In this document: piece after piece, positions 45,290-56,628 of the stretch | Layout of the letters: every line of letters begins with the position of its first letter | How positions within the stretch are numbered: the stretch's first letter is position 1 | Assembly: GCA_963693305.1 (NCBI GenBank) | Contig: OY855916.1 | Span: forward strand, 7,661,501-7,725,500 | Reading direction: 5' to 3' | DNA from: Meandrina meandrites | Lineage: Eukaryota > Cnidaria > Anthozoa > Scleractinia > Meandrinidae | Length of the DNA: 64,000 bases | Position numbers and translations under genes: made by a program | The notes under the pieces: generated by a model | Database searches by the model: none | Seen by the model: only the letters and a program-made list of their open reading frames with translations | Told to the model about the DNA's origin: nothing

Positions 45290-45890
45290 AGCCAGCTGAG
45301 CGCTGGTTACGTGTTTTTCCGCGCTTGGTGCTGGTTACGTGTCTTTTCGCGCTTGGCGCTGGCAACGTGCTTTTCCGCGCTTAGCGCTGGTAACGTGTTT
45401 TATCTCGCTTGGCACTGGTTACGCGTTTTTCCGCGCTTGGTGCTGGTTACATGTTTTTCCGCGCTTGGTGCTGGTTACGTGCTTTCCTGCGCTTGGCGCT
45501 GGTTACGTGTTTCTCCGCGCTTGGCGCTGGTAACGTCTTTTACCTCGCTTGGCGCTGGTTACGTGTTTTCCTGCGCTTGGTGCTGGTTACATGTTTTTCC
45601 GCGATTGGTGCTGGTTACGTGTTTTCCTGCGTTTGGCGCTGGTTACATGTTTTTCCGCACTTGGTGCTGGTTACGTGTTTTCCCGCGTTTGGCGCTGGTT
45701 ACGTGTTTTTCCGCGATTGGCGCTGGTTACGTGTTTTTCCGCGCTTGGTGCTGGTTACGTGTTTTCCCGCGTTTGGCGCTGGTTACGTGTTTTCCCGCGC
45801 TTGGAGCTGGTTACATGTTTTTCCGCACTTGGTGCTAGTTTCGTGTTTTTTCGCGCTTGGCGCTGGTTACGCGTTTTCCGCGGTCAACAA
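45290..45890. repeat. 28-bp minisatellite (unit 3)
   Basis: About 21 copies of the 28-bp unit also seen at 11728-12295, here more homogeneous. Long frames of 140-215 codons are open in all three forward frames because 28 shifts frame at each repeat and the unit contains no stop in any frame. These are not counted as genes. Confidence 0.9.
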
Positions 45891-46210
45891 AACTCACACG
45901 TTTTCCCACCCTTTACACTTGTTGCATGCTTTCATCTTCGTGAACTAACATCGCGCGACAAAATGGATCAATAAGAATTTAACCTTTTTGAGATGGGTAA
46001 TTCGCAGTTCGGTAAACAAAAGCGTCTGGTATCATTTTCTAAACAAGCTAAAAATAGTGCGTATGAATTCCAATTTTCTTTCAATTTTCAATTAAGTTAT
46101 TGTAAATTTATAAACTCTTGGACGATAACACTCCAAGAGTCAGCAAAGTTCTAGTAGAACAGACATCAGTAAAAAAAGAAAATTACCATGTTACAAGCTT
46201 TCAAATATTT

Positions 46211-46600
46211 TCCATGCAATCTGATCTAAAACGTCTGTTGCTCAAAGTACGTGCAGCTATTCTGGTCACAATTCTAAGAAATCGTGAAATCATTCGTAGA
46301 AACCATAATATCTCATGATCACAAAACGTCTCTAATAATGCTCCGTGATTGGTTAATTCCACAAAAGTTATCAACTGTCGTGATCTTGTTTCAGCCTTTC
46401 AATCAATTTGCCAAAAAATCTGCCAACGGATAAGTTATCTGACAGCTTCTTAAAATTTGTAGGTCAAGTTGTCTTGCTCTTGTTTCTGAAATATTTTAAG
46501 TGAGAACTCGCTAATAGCGTTTCCCCGAGACTGCTTGAGGTTTTTTTAGTCGCACTCTTCGTTTTCCGCCTTGAATATATAGACCGTTTCGGACATTTGA
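46211..46600 (+). promoter_or_regulatory. degenerate extra copy of the TRIM-NHL promoter
   Basis: The sequence order 'tgatctaaaacgt', 'ggtcacaattctaagaa', 'ccgtgATTGGtt' and 'cttcgttttccgccttgaatata' matches the promoter blocks before TRIM copies 1-3, 1.2 kb upstream of the working one (47560-47771). No TRIM coding sequence follows. Confidence 0.5.
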
Positions 46601-47550
46601 GTAAAAATAACTCAGGTTTTTTTTTCACGATAATTAACTGTCTACTTTGTTTAGTCTACTGCCCGTGTGTCTTTCTTTTCAGAATTACTCATGGTAAAAT
46701 ATCTGATGGTTCATCGTGAAACGCCTCACTGAGCCCGTGATCAAAAGATTGCTTGAATGGCGTCCTCACTGAGCGGATAGTAGACTTTGAAACAACAACA
46801 ATGACAAAATGCTTTTTAATAAGACAAACATTTCACTGTATACAACCTTAACGAGACAAACTATGAGCCCGAATTTGTGAACTTCGACCGAAGACTCAAC
46901 GTTGCGAAACCGACTTGACTATCGCTCATAAAGGTTACAATCCAGTCCAAAACCTATAATTTAAGTGATTTATTTGCCGCCAAATAAAAGTGTTTATGAC
47001 TCCTACCCACCCATATTGACTTAATTTTTAAATGTCTTATTAACTGCGAGGGTAAACAAGAGAGGAATGGCGGTGAGTAGGGTCAACCGAAGGGTGATGG
47101 AGAGTATTTTAAACGGATTGAGCAATAATCACAAGACTATCTGGTGACTTAAAAAAATAACAATAGAAAGTTCATTGGGCAATAGTCTCGAGTATGTTTT
47201 TGCTTATATTGTTTTGTCGGGGGCCCTTGTCTCTCTGCCCTTAGCTAACTAATTTTATTTGACTATGTAAGATTAAATCAATAAATCAGCCATGTCGCAT
47301 GGCCAAATTTTATCCCAATACTTGGCTGGTCTACATATTTTACAGGATCTTTGCAAAGAAAGCTCCACTGTTGACCAAAATTTGACCCGGGTTAACGGGG
47401 CAACGAGACAAATCTATTCTAAGTCAAACTCGCAAATAACTTCCACTTTTAAGAGTAACAATCGTGTTCTGGTGTTCACTATAGTGAAACAAACATCGAT
47501 AAATTAAAGAACGTACCACATACCGGTGGATCCTAACAACATTTCAAGCA
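46601..47550. other. spacer with pieces of the unit-end sequence
   Basis: 46900-46965 and 47440-47490 match consecutive parts of 29420-29530 in unit 2 ('gactatcgctcataaa', 'gagcaacaatcgtgttatcg'), with an unrelated ~450-base segment between them. No gene is recognised. Confidence 0.45.
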
Positions 47551-47666
47551 TTTTTGACCAGTTATCTGATCTGAAAAGTTTGTAGGTCACGTTCGTGATC
47601 ACAGTTCTAAGAATCATTGGCGTAGCTTCATACAATATGTCAAAACATGTCTAATACCACTCTGTG

Positions 47667-47671
47667 ATTGG
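47667..47671 (+). promoter_or_regulatory. inverted CCAAT box before TRIM copy 3
   Basis: ATTGG in tgtgATTGGtcgata, 101 bases before the ATG. Confidence 0.5.
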
Positions 47672-47771
47672 TCGATATTATCAGGCTAAAAGGAACCATC
47701 CGATCCGATCAGTTCAACATTGTTGAAGGCGTTCACAACTACAAACCCTTCGTCGTTTTCCGCCTTTAATC

Positions 47772-50024
47772 ATGGATATACAAAACTTGCTAAACAATCT
47801 TCATGAAGAAGTATCCTGTTCAGTGTGCATGAACACATTCACTGATCCAAAACAGCTGCCATGTTTACACAGTTTTTGTCTTCACTGCTTAAACGGGATA
47901 TTACGAACAAGTGGCCGTCGCGATGTGATCTGCTGCCCGGAATGCAGAAGGGAAAGTAGAGTCCCCACAAGTGGAAATCTTAACGACCTGCCAACCAACT
48001 TTCGAATCAACAGTTTGCTAGATGTCCTGGCCATCAAAGAGTGCAGTACAGCGGGGGTGACATGTAAAAATTGCGACAAAAGAAGCGCACAGAGTTTGTA
48101 CTGCTTCCAGTGTTGTGGGTTCTGGTGTGGCGATTGCATCATTGGCCACAACATGATGCGAGAGAATAAAGAACACCGTGTGTTGGCGCTTAAAGACTTT
48201 CAAGACGAAGACTATGAGAATGTTTTAAAGCGACCAGCATTTTGCCAAAACAAGCACCATGAAAAAGAAGAGCTGAAGTTCTTTTGCAAAATTTGTGAAA
48301 TTGCAATTTGCAGCACTTGCGCTTTGACAGACCACGAAGGTCACGCCAAGATGCCTTTGGAAGAAGCTGCAAATGAACGCAAGTTACAAGTGAAATCTGT
48401 GATTGAATCGCAAAAGCAAAAAGTGCAACAAAAGAGAAACAAAATCACCAAACTTGATGAAACCAGTGCTCAAATTCAAGAAAAACTCGCTACCGTGAAA
48501 CAAAAAGCGCAGAAGTTTGCTGACGAGATGATCGGTGTCATCGAAGCCAAGAAACAGGAAATATTTAATAAAGCAGAACGTCAGGCAGGAGAGTCACTAG
48601 AGCGTCTTGTAATACAAAAGAGCGAGATTGAACACCAAGTGAACACGACCGAGACAGTAATTGAACAAACTGAAACACTTTTAAAACAAAGCACAAGCGC
48701 CGAGATTGTTCAACTACACGACTCGTTAAACACGATCTTTCCTGAAGGAGTCAGTGATGAAACAGAACAAGTCGACTGTGACCTTGAAGTTACTCGTCAA
48801 TTCATTTTCGCAGAAAATGAAACATTAATGGCCAAAGCAAACACTGAAGGAATCGGCGAATTTAAAACATTCCTCAACAAGACTTGCGCGCATCAATCAA
48901 GTGCCGAAGGAAAAGGAATCACTGAAGCAGTGGTTGGAATTGGAGCGCACTTTGTCTTAACAACAAGAAATGTCGAGGGAGAACAACATTACGAAGAACG
49001 CGATCGTGTCACAATGCAGATCACAAATCGTCAAGGCCATGACTGTGTGACAATACCACAAGTCCAAGACAACAAAAATGGAACGTACAACATCAGTTAT
49101 TTTGCAAAAGAAACTGGAAAATGCGACGCATCAGTGAAGGTAAATGGTGAACATGTGCATGGCAGTCCATTTACTGTTGAAGTCAAACCCAGACAGTTCA
49201 GACCCGTGTTTTCGTTTGGTAAACGAGGGTCGGCTGCTGGAATGATTGACGGGCCTTTGGGAGTGGCAGTGAATGAACGTAATGAAATTGCAGTGACTGA
49301 GGTTGTTAACAATAGAATTCAGGTATTCAGTAGTGATGGAACTGTGTTGAGATCGTTTGGTACAAAGGGTGATAAACAGGGAGAATTTAACTTCCCTTGC
49401 GGGATAGCCTTTGATAAGAATGGAAATATTATAGTGACTGACAGTAATAACCACCGTGTTCAATGCTTCAGTGAGCAGGGTGGGCACTTAAATACATTTA
49501 GTAGCAAGGGAAGTCTTGATCACCAGCTGAACGCTCCTCGCGGTTTATCCTTAGACAGTGACGGGAATGTTATTGTCGCTGACAAATACATTAAACTAAT
49601 AAAGATATTTTACCCTAATGGTCAGTTTTTACGTAAAATTGGCGTAAAGGGTTCTTTCACCTTCCCCTTTCACTGTATCCAATATGACAAATATCTTATA
49701 GTGTCAGACAGTGATGAACATTGTATTAAGGTTTGTGACAGGGATGGAAATTTTCTGTACAAATTTGGAAAGAAGGGGGAGGGTGACGGGGAGTTCAATG
49801 AACCTCGTTGCTTGTCAGTTAACAAGGCAGGACACCTGATGGTCTGTGATGCAGGGAATCACAGAGTTCAGGTGTTTGAACTGAGTGGAAAGTTTATAAC
49901 AAAGTTTGGAACAAAAGGGAGCGGGATAGGAAAGTTTAATCGCCCAATCTCTACAGCAGTTCTTAGTGATGGTAGGATAGTTGTAAGTGATTTTAATAAT
50001 CATCGCATCCAGATTTTTGAGTAG
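47772..50024 (+). CDS. TRIM-NHL E3 ubiquitin ligase, copy 3 (TRIM71/TRIM2-3-like)
   Basis: Intact single exon, 750 codons, starting MDIQNLLNNL; the ATG follows the conserved 'cgcctttaatc'. It has all eight RING zinc ligands (C16 C19 C31 H33 C36 C39 C55 C58), two B-boxes, coiled coil, filamin-like domain and six NHL repeats as in copy 1. It is closer to copy 1 than to copy 2: both keep the TRQFIFAENE and LNKT.AHQSS segments that copy 2 changed. Differences from copy 1 cluster on NHL loops (for example EVVNNRIQ versus DSWNNRIQ, DKYIKLIK versus DAHNELIK), which would sit on the propeller's binding face. An E3 ligase role is inferred from the RING; ligand unknown. Confidence 0.95.
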   Translation: MDIQNLLNNLHEEVSCSVCMNTFTDPKQLPCLHSFCLHCLNGILRTSGRRDVICCPECRRESRVPTSGNLNDLPTNFRINSLLDVLAIKECSTAGVTCKNCDKRSAQSLYCFQCCGFWCGDCIIGHNMMRENKEHRVLALKDFQDEDYENVLKRPAFCQNKHHEKEELKFFCKICEIAICSTCALTDHEGHAKMPLEEAANERKLQVKSVIESQKQKVQQKRNKITKLDETSAQIQEKLATVKQKAQKFADEMIGVIEAKKQEIFNKAERQAGESLERLVIQKSEIEHQVNTTETVIEQTETLLKQSTSAEIVQLHDSLNTIFPEGVSDETEQVDCDLEVTRQFIFAENETLMAKANTEGIGEFKTFLNKTCAHQSSAEGKGITEAVVGIGAHFVLTTRNVEGEQHYEERDRVTMQITNRQGHDCVTIPQVQDNKNGTYNISYFAKETGKCDASVKVNGEHVHGSPFTVEVKPRQFRPVFSFGKRGSAAGMIDGPLGVAVNERNEIAVTEVVNNRIQVFSSDGTVLRSFGTKGDKQGEFNFPCGIAFDKNGNIIVTDSNNHRVQCFSEQGGHLNTFSSKGSLDHQLNAPRGLSLDSDGNVIVADKYIKLIKIFYPNGQFLRKIGVKGSFTFPFHCIQYDKYLIVSDSDEHCIKVCDRDGNFLYKFGKKGEGDGEFNEPRCLSVNKAGHLMVCDAGNHRVQVFELSGKFITKFGTKGSGIGKFNRPISTAVLSDGRIVVSDFNNHRIQIFE

Positions 50025-50730
50025 ATATGACATCCACCATTTGTACGTAATATATGAATCTTGAAGTTACTTATAGTTGGAAAAAAGATTACCAGAAATA
50101 TTTTTCACCATTTTAAGGCCTCGCAGGAGACATTAGCCTTAATAGGTTATCTTTAAGAAAGTCTCCATGGAGAAAGTAAAATGACAGCTGTCAGTTGAAA
50201 TTTTACCCATTTGTCAGTTATCATTATGAAGGTTGAGGGACGTTAGCAGTAAAAACTTTGGAAAATTTGTCAGCTAACCATATACAGACCCCATCCCAAC
50301 AGTAGCCGGAGAATATACAAATATTACATTCCGTGTTTTATTATATAGTTTAAATTGACTAAGACCGTTTTGTAGTTAGGAAAACTAAGACGGTCTTAAA
50401 TTTAAGTGTGATAGTTCCTGTTAGCCACTATTACTTAAAAGTAATTTACTCTGTGTGTCACTGAAATATGTCAACTGAGAAACTTGTAAGCTGAACTGAT
50501 TGAATGATTTCTGTAACAAAACTACTTTAAATAATTTACAATAGTCTCCATATTCAGTTTTACTAAGGAAGCAATGTACTGTTAAATTGGCTGTAAATAA
50601 ACACTGGTTTATATTTAGTTCTGCGATGTAAGTAAATTTTGGGACAATTTAGTGGCCAATAACATACAACTTTGTAATAAATGAAAATAACAGATAGACT
50701 AGAGTGTGAATAAACTATAACAATTTTTCT
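50025..50730 (+). other. 3'UTR of TRIM-NHL copy 3
   Basis: Conserved flank with AATAAA at 50596-50601 and a second candidate about 110 bases later. Confidence 0.45.
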
Positions 50731-52127
50731 TAAACCTTGTTTGATTTGCAACAATGCTTGATGACAAATACTTTAACAGCAGGGATGTTTAACTCGATTG
50801 CATAATTAATTGATTAGTAAACATTTTCCCAAATGCAAACAAGGTCAGTGCTGAATTATTTTTCTCATCATTATTCCTTATGCTCCTTCTTAAAGAAGGC
50901 CAGTTCCCATAAAGAAGATTGCTGGAATTACATTTCCTTTGTGCTGTAAAATTTTGATTAACCTAGGTCATATTAAATTGGTTCCAGCAAAATTTATGCT
51001 GGGTTTAACCCTGGGGTGGACTAGCATCCCACACAGGGAGGGAGGGGAAGAAATACTCCCACTAATGCTTTGGAAACCAAACACAATTAATAAGCTCCGA
51101 CTTGATGAGCCGGTAGGCTTGAATGCAGACTTTTTCATCTTGGGAAAGTCCAGCAAGTTTCAATGTTTTGTTTGGTGATTCTGAGCTTATATGTGGGATA
51201 TGGTGAAATAAAACTGGACCAGAATATAATAAAACTATTCATCAAATCAGCAGTGTTTTCATTACTAACCTGTCCAATTTCTTCTGCATTTTTGTCCACA
51301 ATGGAGCTCAGTGTCTGCAAATTGAAAGAACATTTTCACAGGTTATTTTTAACAAATAACAGTATAATGTACAGTCAGGCATAATCTAAGACTATGGAAA
51401 TCATGACTTAAGCCTTTTACTAAATCAATTAGAAACAAATTTTTCCAGATTTACACATACTTAAGCTGCAAAATAATTGAAAAATAAAATTATTGTTCCC
51501 CATAACATGAGCTAGTGCCGAAGGCACAAGCTTATAGCTGGGGAAAGGGGGCAAATCTGGGGTCATGCTCTCCTGGGAAATGTTTTACATTAATTTTTTG
51601 ACTCCTTCAAGTGCCATTTCTGGGTATTTTGGGTTAATCAGAAAGAAATTGATTGATTAGTTTACAGTAATCATATGTGTAACTCTCCTCTAACATTTGT
51701 GATTTTACTAAATAAATCTAATATATCAACAGCAGCTCATTATTTATATTGTAATTTAAATCAAAACTTGAAAACATTTTGCTCACCTTCGGTCAATATA
51801 TTAAAGAGGCTTCTCCCCTTGATGATAAAAGATCGTTTCCGAGAAGTGATTTCTGAATTAAAAAAGCATATTTATAACGATAAGAAAAAGCAAAAGTTTT
51901 CTACTGGTATTACAGAAGTACAGGAATATATTAATTTTGGCACCTGAAGGACCGAATGAAATTTCCAACAACAACAATCTTTAACACTACTAACAGGTCC
52001 CATCACACTGTTACAAGGTCCAACCATTTGCATAACAAGGCTTTACAGTAATGGTAGTGAACATGTTTGAAGGCAGTGACTAGCAAATAATCATATTTTG
52101 AAAATGTGTGGTTCCAGAAAATGTCCA
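50731..52127. other. unit 4 spacer
   Basis: Counterpart of 331-1789 and 18481-20290, with the SINE tail fragment at 50999-51090. No gene is seen. Confidence 0.45.
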
Positions 52128-52410
52128 TACCCACAAGGCATGGTGGCTTGATGGTTAGCACAATTATGAACTTTGGATCAAGTATTACAGATTTAAGGCC
52201 TGGCCGGGTCACTACATTATGTTCTTGGGCAATACACTTTACTCTGACAGTGCCCCCTGGAGGATTATAAAAGGCTACTGGTGAGATTAATACTGGGAGT
52301 TAACTCTATGATGGCCTAGCATTCTATCCAGGAGGGATAAGAAATACACAAATGCACTCCTAGTCACTTAACAGTGTGAAAACCAAGAAGAGCTTTGGCT
52401 CCTGGGGGTA
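52128..52410 (+). mobile_element. tRNA-derived SINE (unit 4)
   Basis: Ortholog of 1790-2070 and 35965-36240, with 'ggtggcttgatggttagcac' and 'tgttcttgggcaatacactt'. Confidence 0.65.
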
Positions 52411-52516
52411 CATGGGATTTCAAGTGATGGGGTTGATCAAAGGATTTTTTGGGTTTGAAATTTTCAATTCCAGTATTTTTTGGGTTATGGTAAGAAAATT
52501 TGGCAACTAGTATTGA

Positions 52517-53113
52517 TTTTGCCTTTGCCCACCTATCCACGGGACGAAATCTTGAACGACCATTGTTTAATTGTGTCCAATTGGAAAGAGGCTAGGGAAT
52601 AGCAAATTCCCTTCGGCACAACTGTTTGTCGCTACGCATTCGGACGGCTTAAAATTTTTGGTTACCCGTTTTTGTTTGAAGGCTAGCTCTGGGCCGTTTG
52701 GATGAATTTTCGATCGAACAATACGAGAAGATTCCTCAAACCTTCCTCTTACATGTTGCTCAGTTTGAAAGCTGTGCGATAGGATTTTCTGGTCGAAAAT
52801 CGCCTTGGCGCTGGAGGTGTTCGAATTTGGAGCTGTTGGAGTTTCCACCCTTTCGTTATAATTATATATGTAGAAAGCAGCAAACGCGAAATCCTTCAAA
52901 CCGCTCAAATTCGCAATTTCAAGCCAAAAGAACTACATCACAAAACTGGTAAGATAAACTTATGTTTATTTAGCATGTAATTTGTTCATATTTTACGTTA
53001 TTACACGCAATTCTGCGAGCCGTTCAGTAAATCCTATACATTTGCTATAAAAATGCTAATATACACAAAAATGCTAATGTGCAAACAAACAGTTTGTCCG
53101 GGCTCCCTGTGGT
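52517..53113. other. unit-4-specific segment replacing ~1.2 kb of spacer
   Basis: Unit homology stops at 'ggcaactagta' (near 52515) and resumes at 'ttaaataaaatgccaagtgc' (53114), skipping what is 36360-37560 in unit 3. The inserted ~600 bases hold an 84-codon plus frame (52698-52952) ending at a donor-like CTG|GTAAGATAA, and an overlapping 113-codon minus frame. I recognise neither. It may be the end of a mobile element. Confidence 0.4.
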
Positions 53114-53618
53114 TAAATAAAATGCCAAGTGCTGGTAGTGAGTGTCTATCATTGACATGTCTTTTTACCCTGGCTTATCACTTTCATAATCTAGCTGAGC
53201 TTGCATTGTGAATGGTAAATAGTTTGGATGTTTAGCAACAGTCAACACTATTCAAGAGATTTAATGAACACACAGGCAGACCAAGCGATGGCCTTGTTAA
53301 TGATATGCAACGGTCGTTCTCGGTTTGACTCAAACGATCGTAATGCCCCATAAATCGCTGAATTTGAGATCTTTTGTTCCTAAATTACAATAAACTGTAA
53401 GCCAGATAAATAAACATCACTTGCCTAATGTTGATTGTCTCTTTTTGCGAGCTTTAGTGTGCTTTTGGGACAATTAATTCCTCACTTGCCACTGACGCCC
53501 CCAACTAATACCAAAGAAAGAGACAAGGCATGCAGCTTCCAACGCCGCCAAATCCCAACACAGCCCCGAATTTTTCCAATTTCTCATATTTTCACGCGTC
53601 GCTTCGCCATCCAGCCTC

Positions 53619-54827
53619 GGGCAAATATAGTTTGATAAATTACCAAGCTTTGGGCGGAAAATCGTTGCAATCGCTCGGTTCTAACGACCTAAACAGCCGC
53701 CGCGAATTTTCACATTCGACAAGAATATGCCATCGTCAGAGGATGTGGCGCAAGGTCGGCGATCATAAGGCCATTATCAAATTCAAAGTTATCAAACACC
53801 GCGGTCAGATAGACTGCATGCAGTCTGTTTTTCTCTCGAAATTCACAAAGGGAATGCTGTAAACTAGGGTTTAAGACGCGAGACGGGGAGATTGCGGCGA
53901 GACAACAGCGTGCGAGGAAAAATAGACTGCGGACTCTTATGCATTTTTTGAGGATATCCGTCAGCCCAGCAATGGAGAAGCTGATTGGCCAATGTGCACA
54001 ATCTTAAGTTGCGCGCGCGCAATGGCGTTACGGATCTTATGTGTTTGCGTCAACACGTCAACGCAGTGTTTTGTTTCACGAAGTTCCTTTAAATGAGCTT
54101 GAAAATTCATCCAATACAACCAAGCGCCTCTTAACGTCTTGTTATTAGTCTTGTTATGGAGCGGAATTTTCTTAATGTCTTGAAGCAAAGTTTATAACGA
54201 GCTAAGGCAGCGCGCGTGCAAATAAAAAAGCAGTTAATCGCGAGATCCTTGACGCCATTCCGCGCACACAATTTAAATTGGCCAATCAGCTTCTCCGTTG
54301 CTGGGCTGACGGGCATATCCTCAAAAATTACAAAAGAGTCCGTAGTCGGTTTTTTCTCGTCTCGTCCCAAGCCCTTCCCGTCCATACCGCCTGGTGGTTC
54401 GCCCAGTTCCCGATATAAAAGCGCTCTCCGACCCTAAGAGAAAAGACCGACTACAAGTAGTCTAGCGGTCAGATTACGCGTGCAAGCGACAAATAAACAT
54501 TCTACCCCTCCCCACAGCGTGAGGTGTGTGCGACGAAAAGACCTTCCCATTCTTTTAATTTTTAAAACTTGCCACGGTGAAAACGGAAGAATAGCTTACC
54601 ATAAACGTGCCATAAGGTTGTCATTCAACTTTTGAGGTCTTTTCGTCGAACATGCCTTGAATTTGATAATGGCCTTATGATCGCCGACCTTTAGGCGCCA
54701 CATCCTCTGACGATGGCGTATTCTTGTCGAATGTGAAAATTCGCGGCAGCTGTTTAGGTCGTTAGAACCGAGCGATTGCAACGATTTTCGGCCCAAAGCT
54801 TGGTAATTTATCGAACTATATTTGCCC
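53619..54827. mobile_element. foldback element with long inverted arms (unit 4)
   Basis: The arms 53619-53787 and 54657-54827 are inverted copies ('gggcaaatatag..aaattaccaagcttt..cgatcataaggcc'). A second inner inverted pair is 53927-54030 and 54250-54352 ('ggatatccgtcagcccagcaatgg..'). The insertion lies inside the minus-strand intron-like segment of the conserved spacer. No transposase frame is seen. Confidence 0.65.
54282..54421 (+). promoter_or_regulatory. CCAAT plus TATA promoter-like pair
   Basis: CCAATCAG at 54282-54289 and TATAAAAG at 54414-54421 lie in a GC-richer stretch within the foldback element. The spacing (125 bases) is compatible with a polymerase II promoter; no coding frame follows. 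Confidence 0.3.
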
Positions 54828-54857
54828 AATTTTTACATTCAGTAGTTTCTGAACTTA

Positions 54858-55330
54858 CCTTCAGAAGCGGTGTTGTGTATTTGGAAATTAAACCGTGGTT
54901 TCCAGTTTAGTGTTTTGCGGCCACTGTAGCCATTCTTCCTCCACTCAAATACAACCAAACAAGGGAAAATATGTTTTCAAAGACAACTGGTACCATAGAT
55001 GGAGTCTTGATCGTTGCTTTGAGGTCAAAATAAGATTAGAATTCCCTCAAAACCGACAACTTCCGCCGCCATGTTGGATTCTCTCTCGTTCCCAGTATCT
55101 TTCGCGTCACGCAACACGAACAACAAGTCACGGAGAACACGGGATCACGTTATTTACCATCGCATCAGGCCGCGAGTTTTCAGTTCTCTTACTCTTTCAA
55201 AGTACGTCATGTACAGTGGAATCCCGATTTCTTAAACTTCCAAGGAAAACGGAAATTGGTTTGAAAAGTCGGTTGTAAAATTGCAGTGTTCGCCTTTGAT
55301 TTCAGCAGGTCGGAAGAAGGCCTCATACCC
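54858..55330. other. - strand exon-like block and flank (unit 4)
   Basis: Counterpart of 4178-4440 (donor GTAAGTTC on the minus strand), followed by sequence up to the G-run. The downstream intron acceptor region has been replaced by the foldback element. Confidence 0.35.
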
Positions 55331-55362
55331 GGGGGGGGGGGGGGGGGGGGGACTCCCATAGT
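55331..55362. mobile_element. remnant of G-rich-ended MITE
   Basis: A 21-base G-run followed by 'gactcccata' is all that remains of the element at 6078-6484; the rest and the right target duplication are deleted. Confidence 0.6.
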
Positions 55363-56628
55363 TCTGCGCTCATTAACTTCGAAGTAAGCTAAAGTTGTCA
55401 AAGACGGAACGACCATGAATGAACGATCGATGTAACAGAGGAATAGGGGAATATATGGCAAGCGGAAACCGGAAGGAAAATCCGTGGGGAAACAAGGTGA
55501 TAGGTTTCTCAGAGTTTGGAGTAATCCAAGGGCTATCTGTCAGCCAAGATTGGGTGTTGGTAAAAGTCAGGTTAAGAGCCACGTTGGGTGTCACCTTGGA
55601 AGGGACGCGGGAACGCATGGAGAACGCACCGGAGAGACGCATCAATGTAGGGGAACACACTAGAGAAATCGCACTGAAAGCAGAAACGGATCGGACGAGT
55701 AAGCGCATGGCGGAACTTACAGGAAAGTGAACGGGCGCACGGCCAGTGGGTGTCAGTGTCGAGTGTTGTCAAGGATGGTTGAAGGACAGTTTTGGGTCTC
55801 GATCAGGCTTAGTTTAAGGTTAGGCTTAGGAAGAAACGAAGAAATACATGAGAAACGAACTGGGAACGCACAGGCAAGGCATCAAAAACGGCGCAGGATT
55901 CTGAAGGGGAATGCAGAACAAATGTGACTGAAATGATGAGATACCGTGCGCGCAAACGCGCGTGGGAAAACAGAGAGCGGAGCCACTTGGTTAGCCACTG
56001 GGAAAACCCGAAAGAAAGGGTAACGCAAAGGGAACACACGGGTTAACATACCGGGAAAGAGGAAGTGTCCAAAAGGCAGAGGGGTCCCAGGAGGAATGCC
56101 GAAGGATATTTACTCGGGCACCGTAGGCTTTCGACCAATTTCCAACCTGAGAAGTTTAGCAAGCTCAAAGCGCGCGGCTCATAAAGCTAACGATGTCACT
56201 AAGAAGTAATGGATAAGTAATTTCGCGTGCCCCCTTGTGATCTATACCGAAACTCGGACCGCATATTGAACAATCATAGCGCCAAATTAGTTTTCTATAT
56301 AATAAGTTCAGGTGACGTTTTCGGAAACATAACTCAATACCAAGAGAGAACTGAATAGTCAGCATAAATAAAGCTTTTTATTTTATGCGATAAAACGTCC
56401 ACTGCAAATTTCTCATGGAACATCACTTCTCGTTAACGGCTCAATGAAGAATTCCCGTTTTACTGACCGTGCGAAAATTGAGGTGAGTACTGTTGTTGTC
56501 TCTCACCCCAGTTTTCGCGCGGACAAAATGCGGGAAACTCGCAATTCGTGCGAGAGGGTACGTTAATAACGCAGTTAATGGTTCAAAACTTTTGTCTCTG
56601 CTCATCAAGTTTTTCAATGTACAAATGT
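55363..56628. other. conserved purine-rich spacer (unit 4)
   Basis: Counterpart of 6493-7846; no gene is recognised. Confidence 0.45.

Noticed and set aside
52698..52952. 84-codon frame ending at a splice-donor-like site in unit 4
   Set aside because: Single occurrence, no homologous segment in other units, no recognised domain; kept only as an unexplained insertion.
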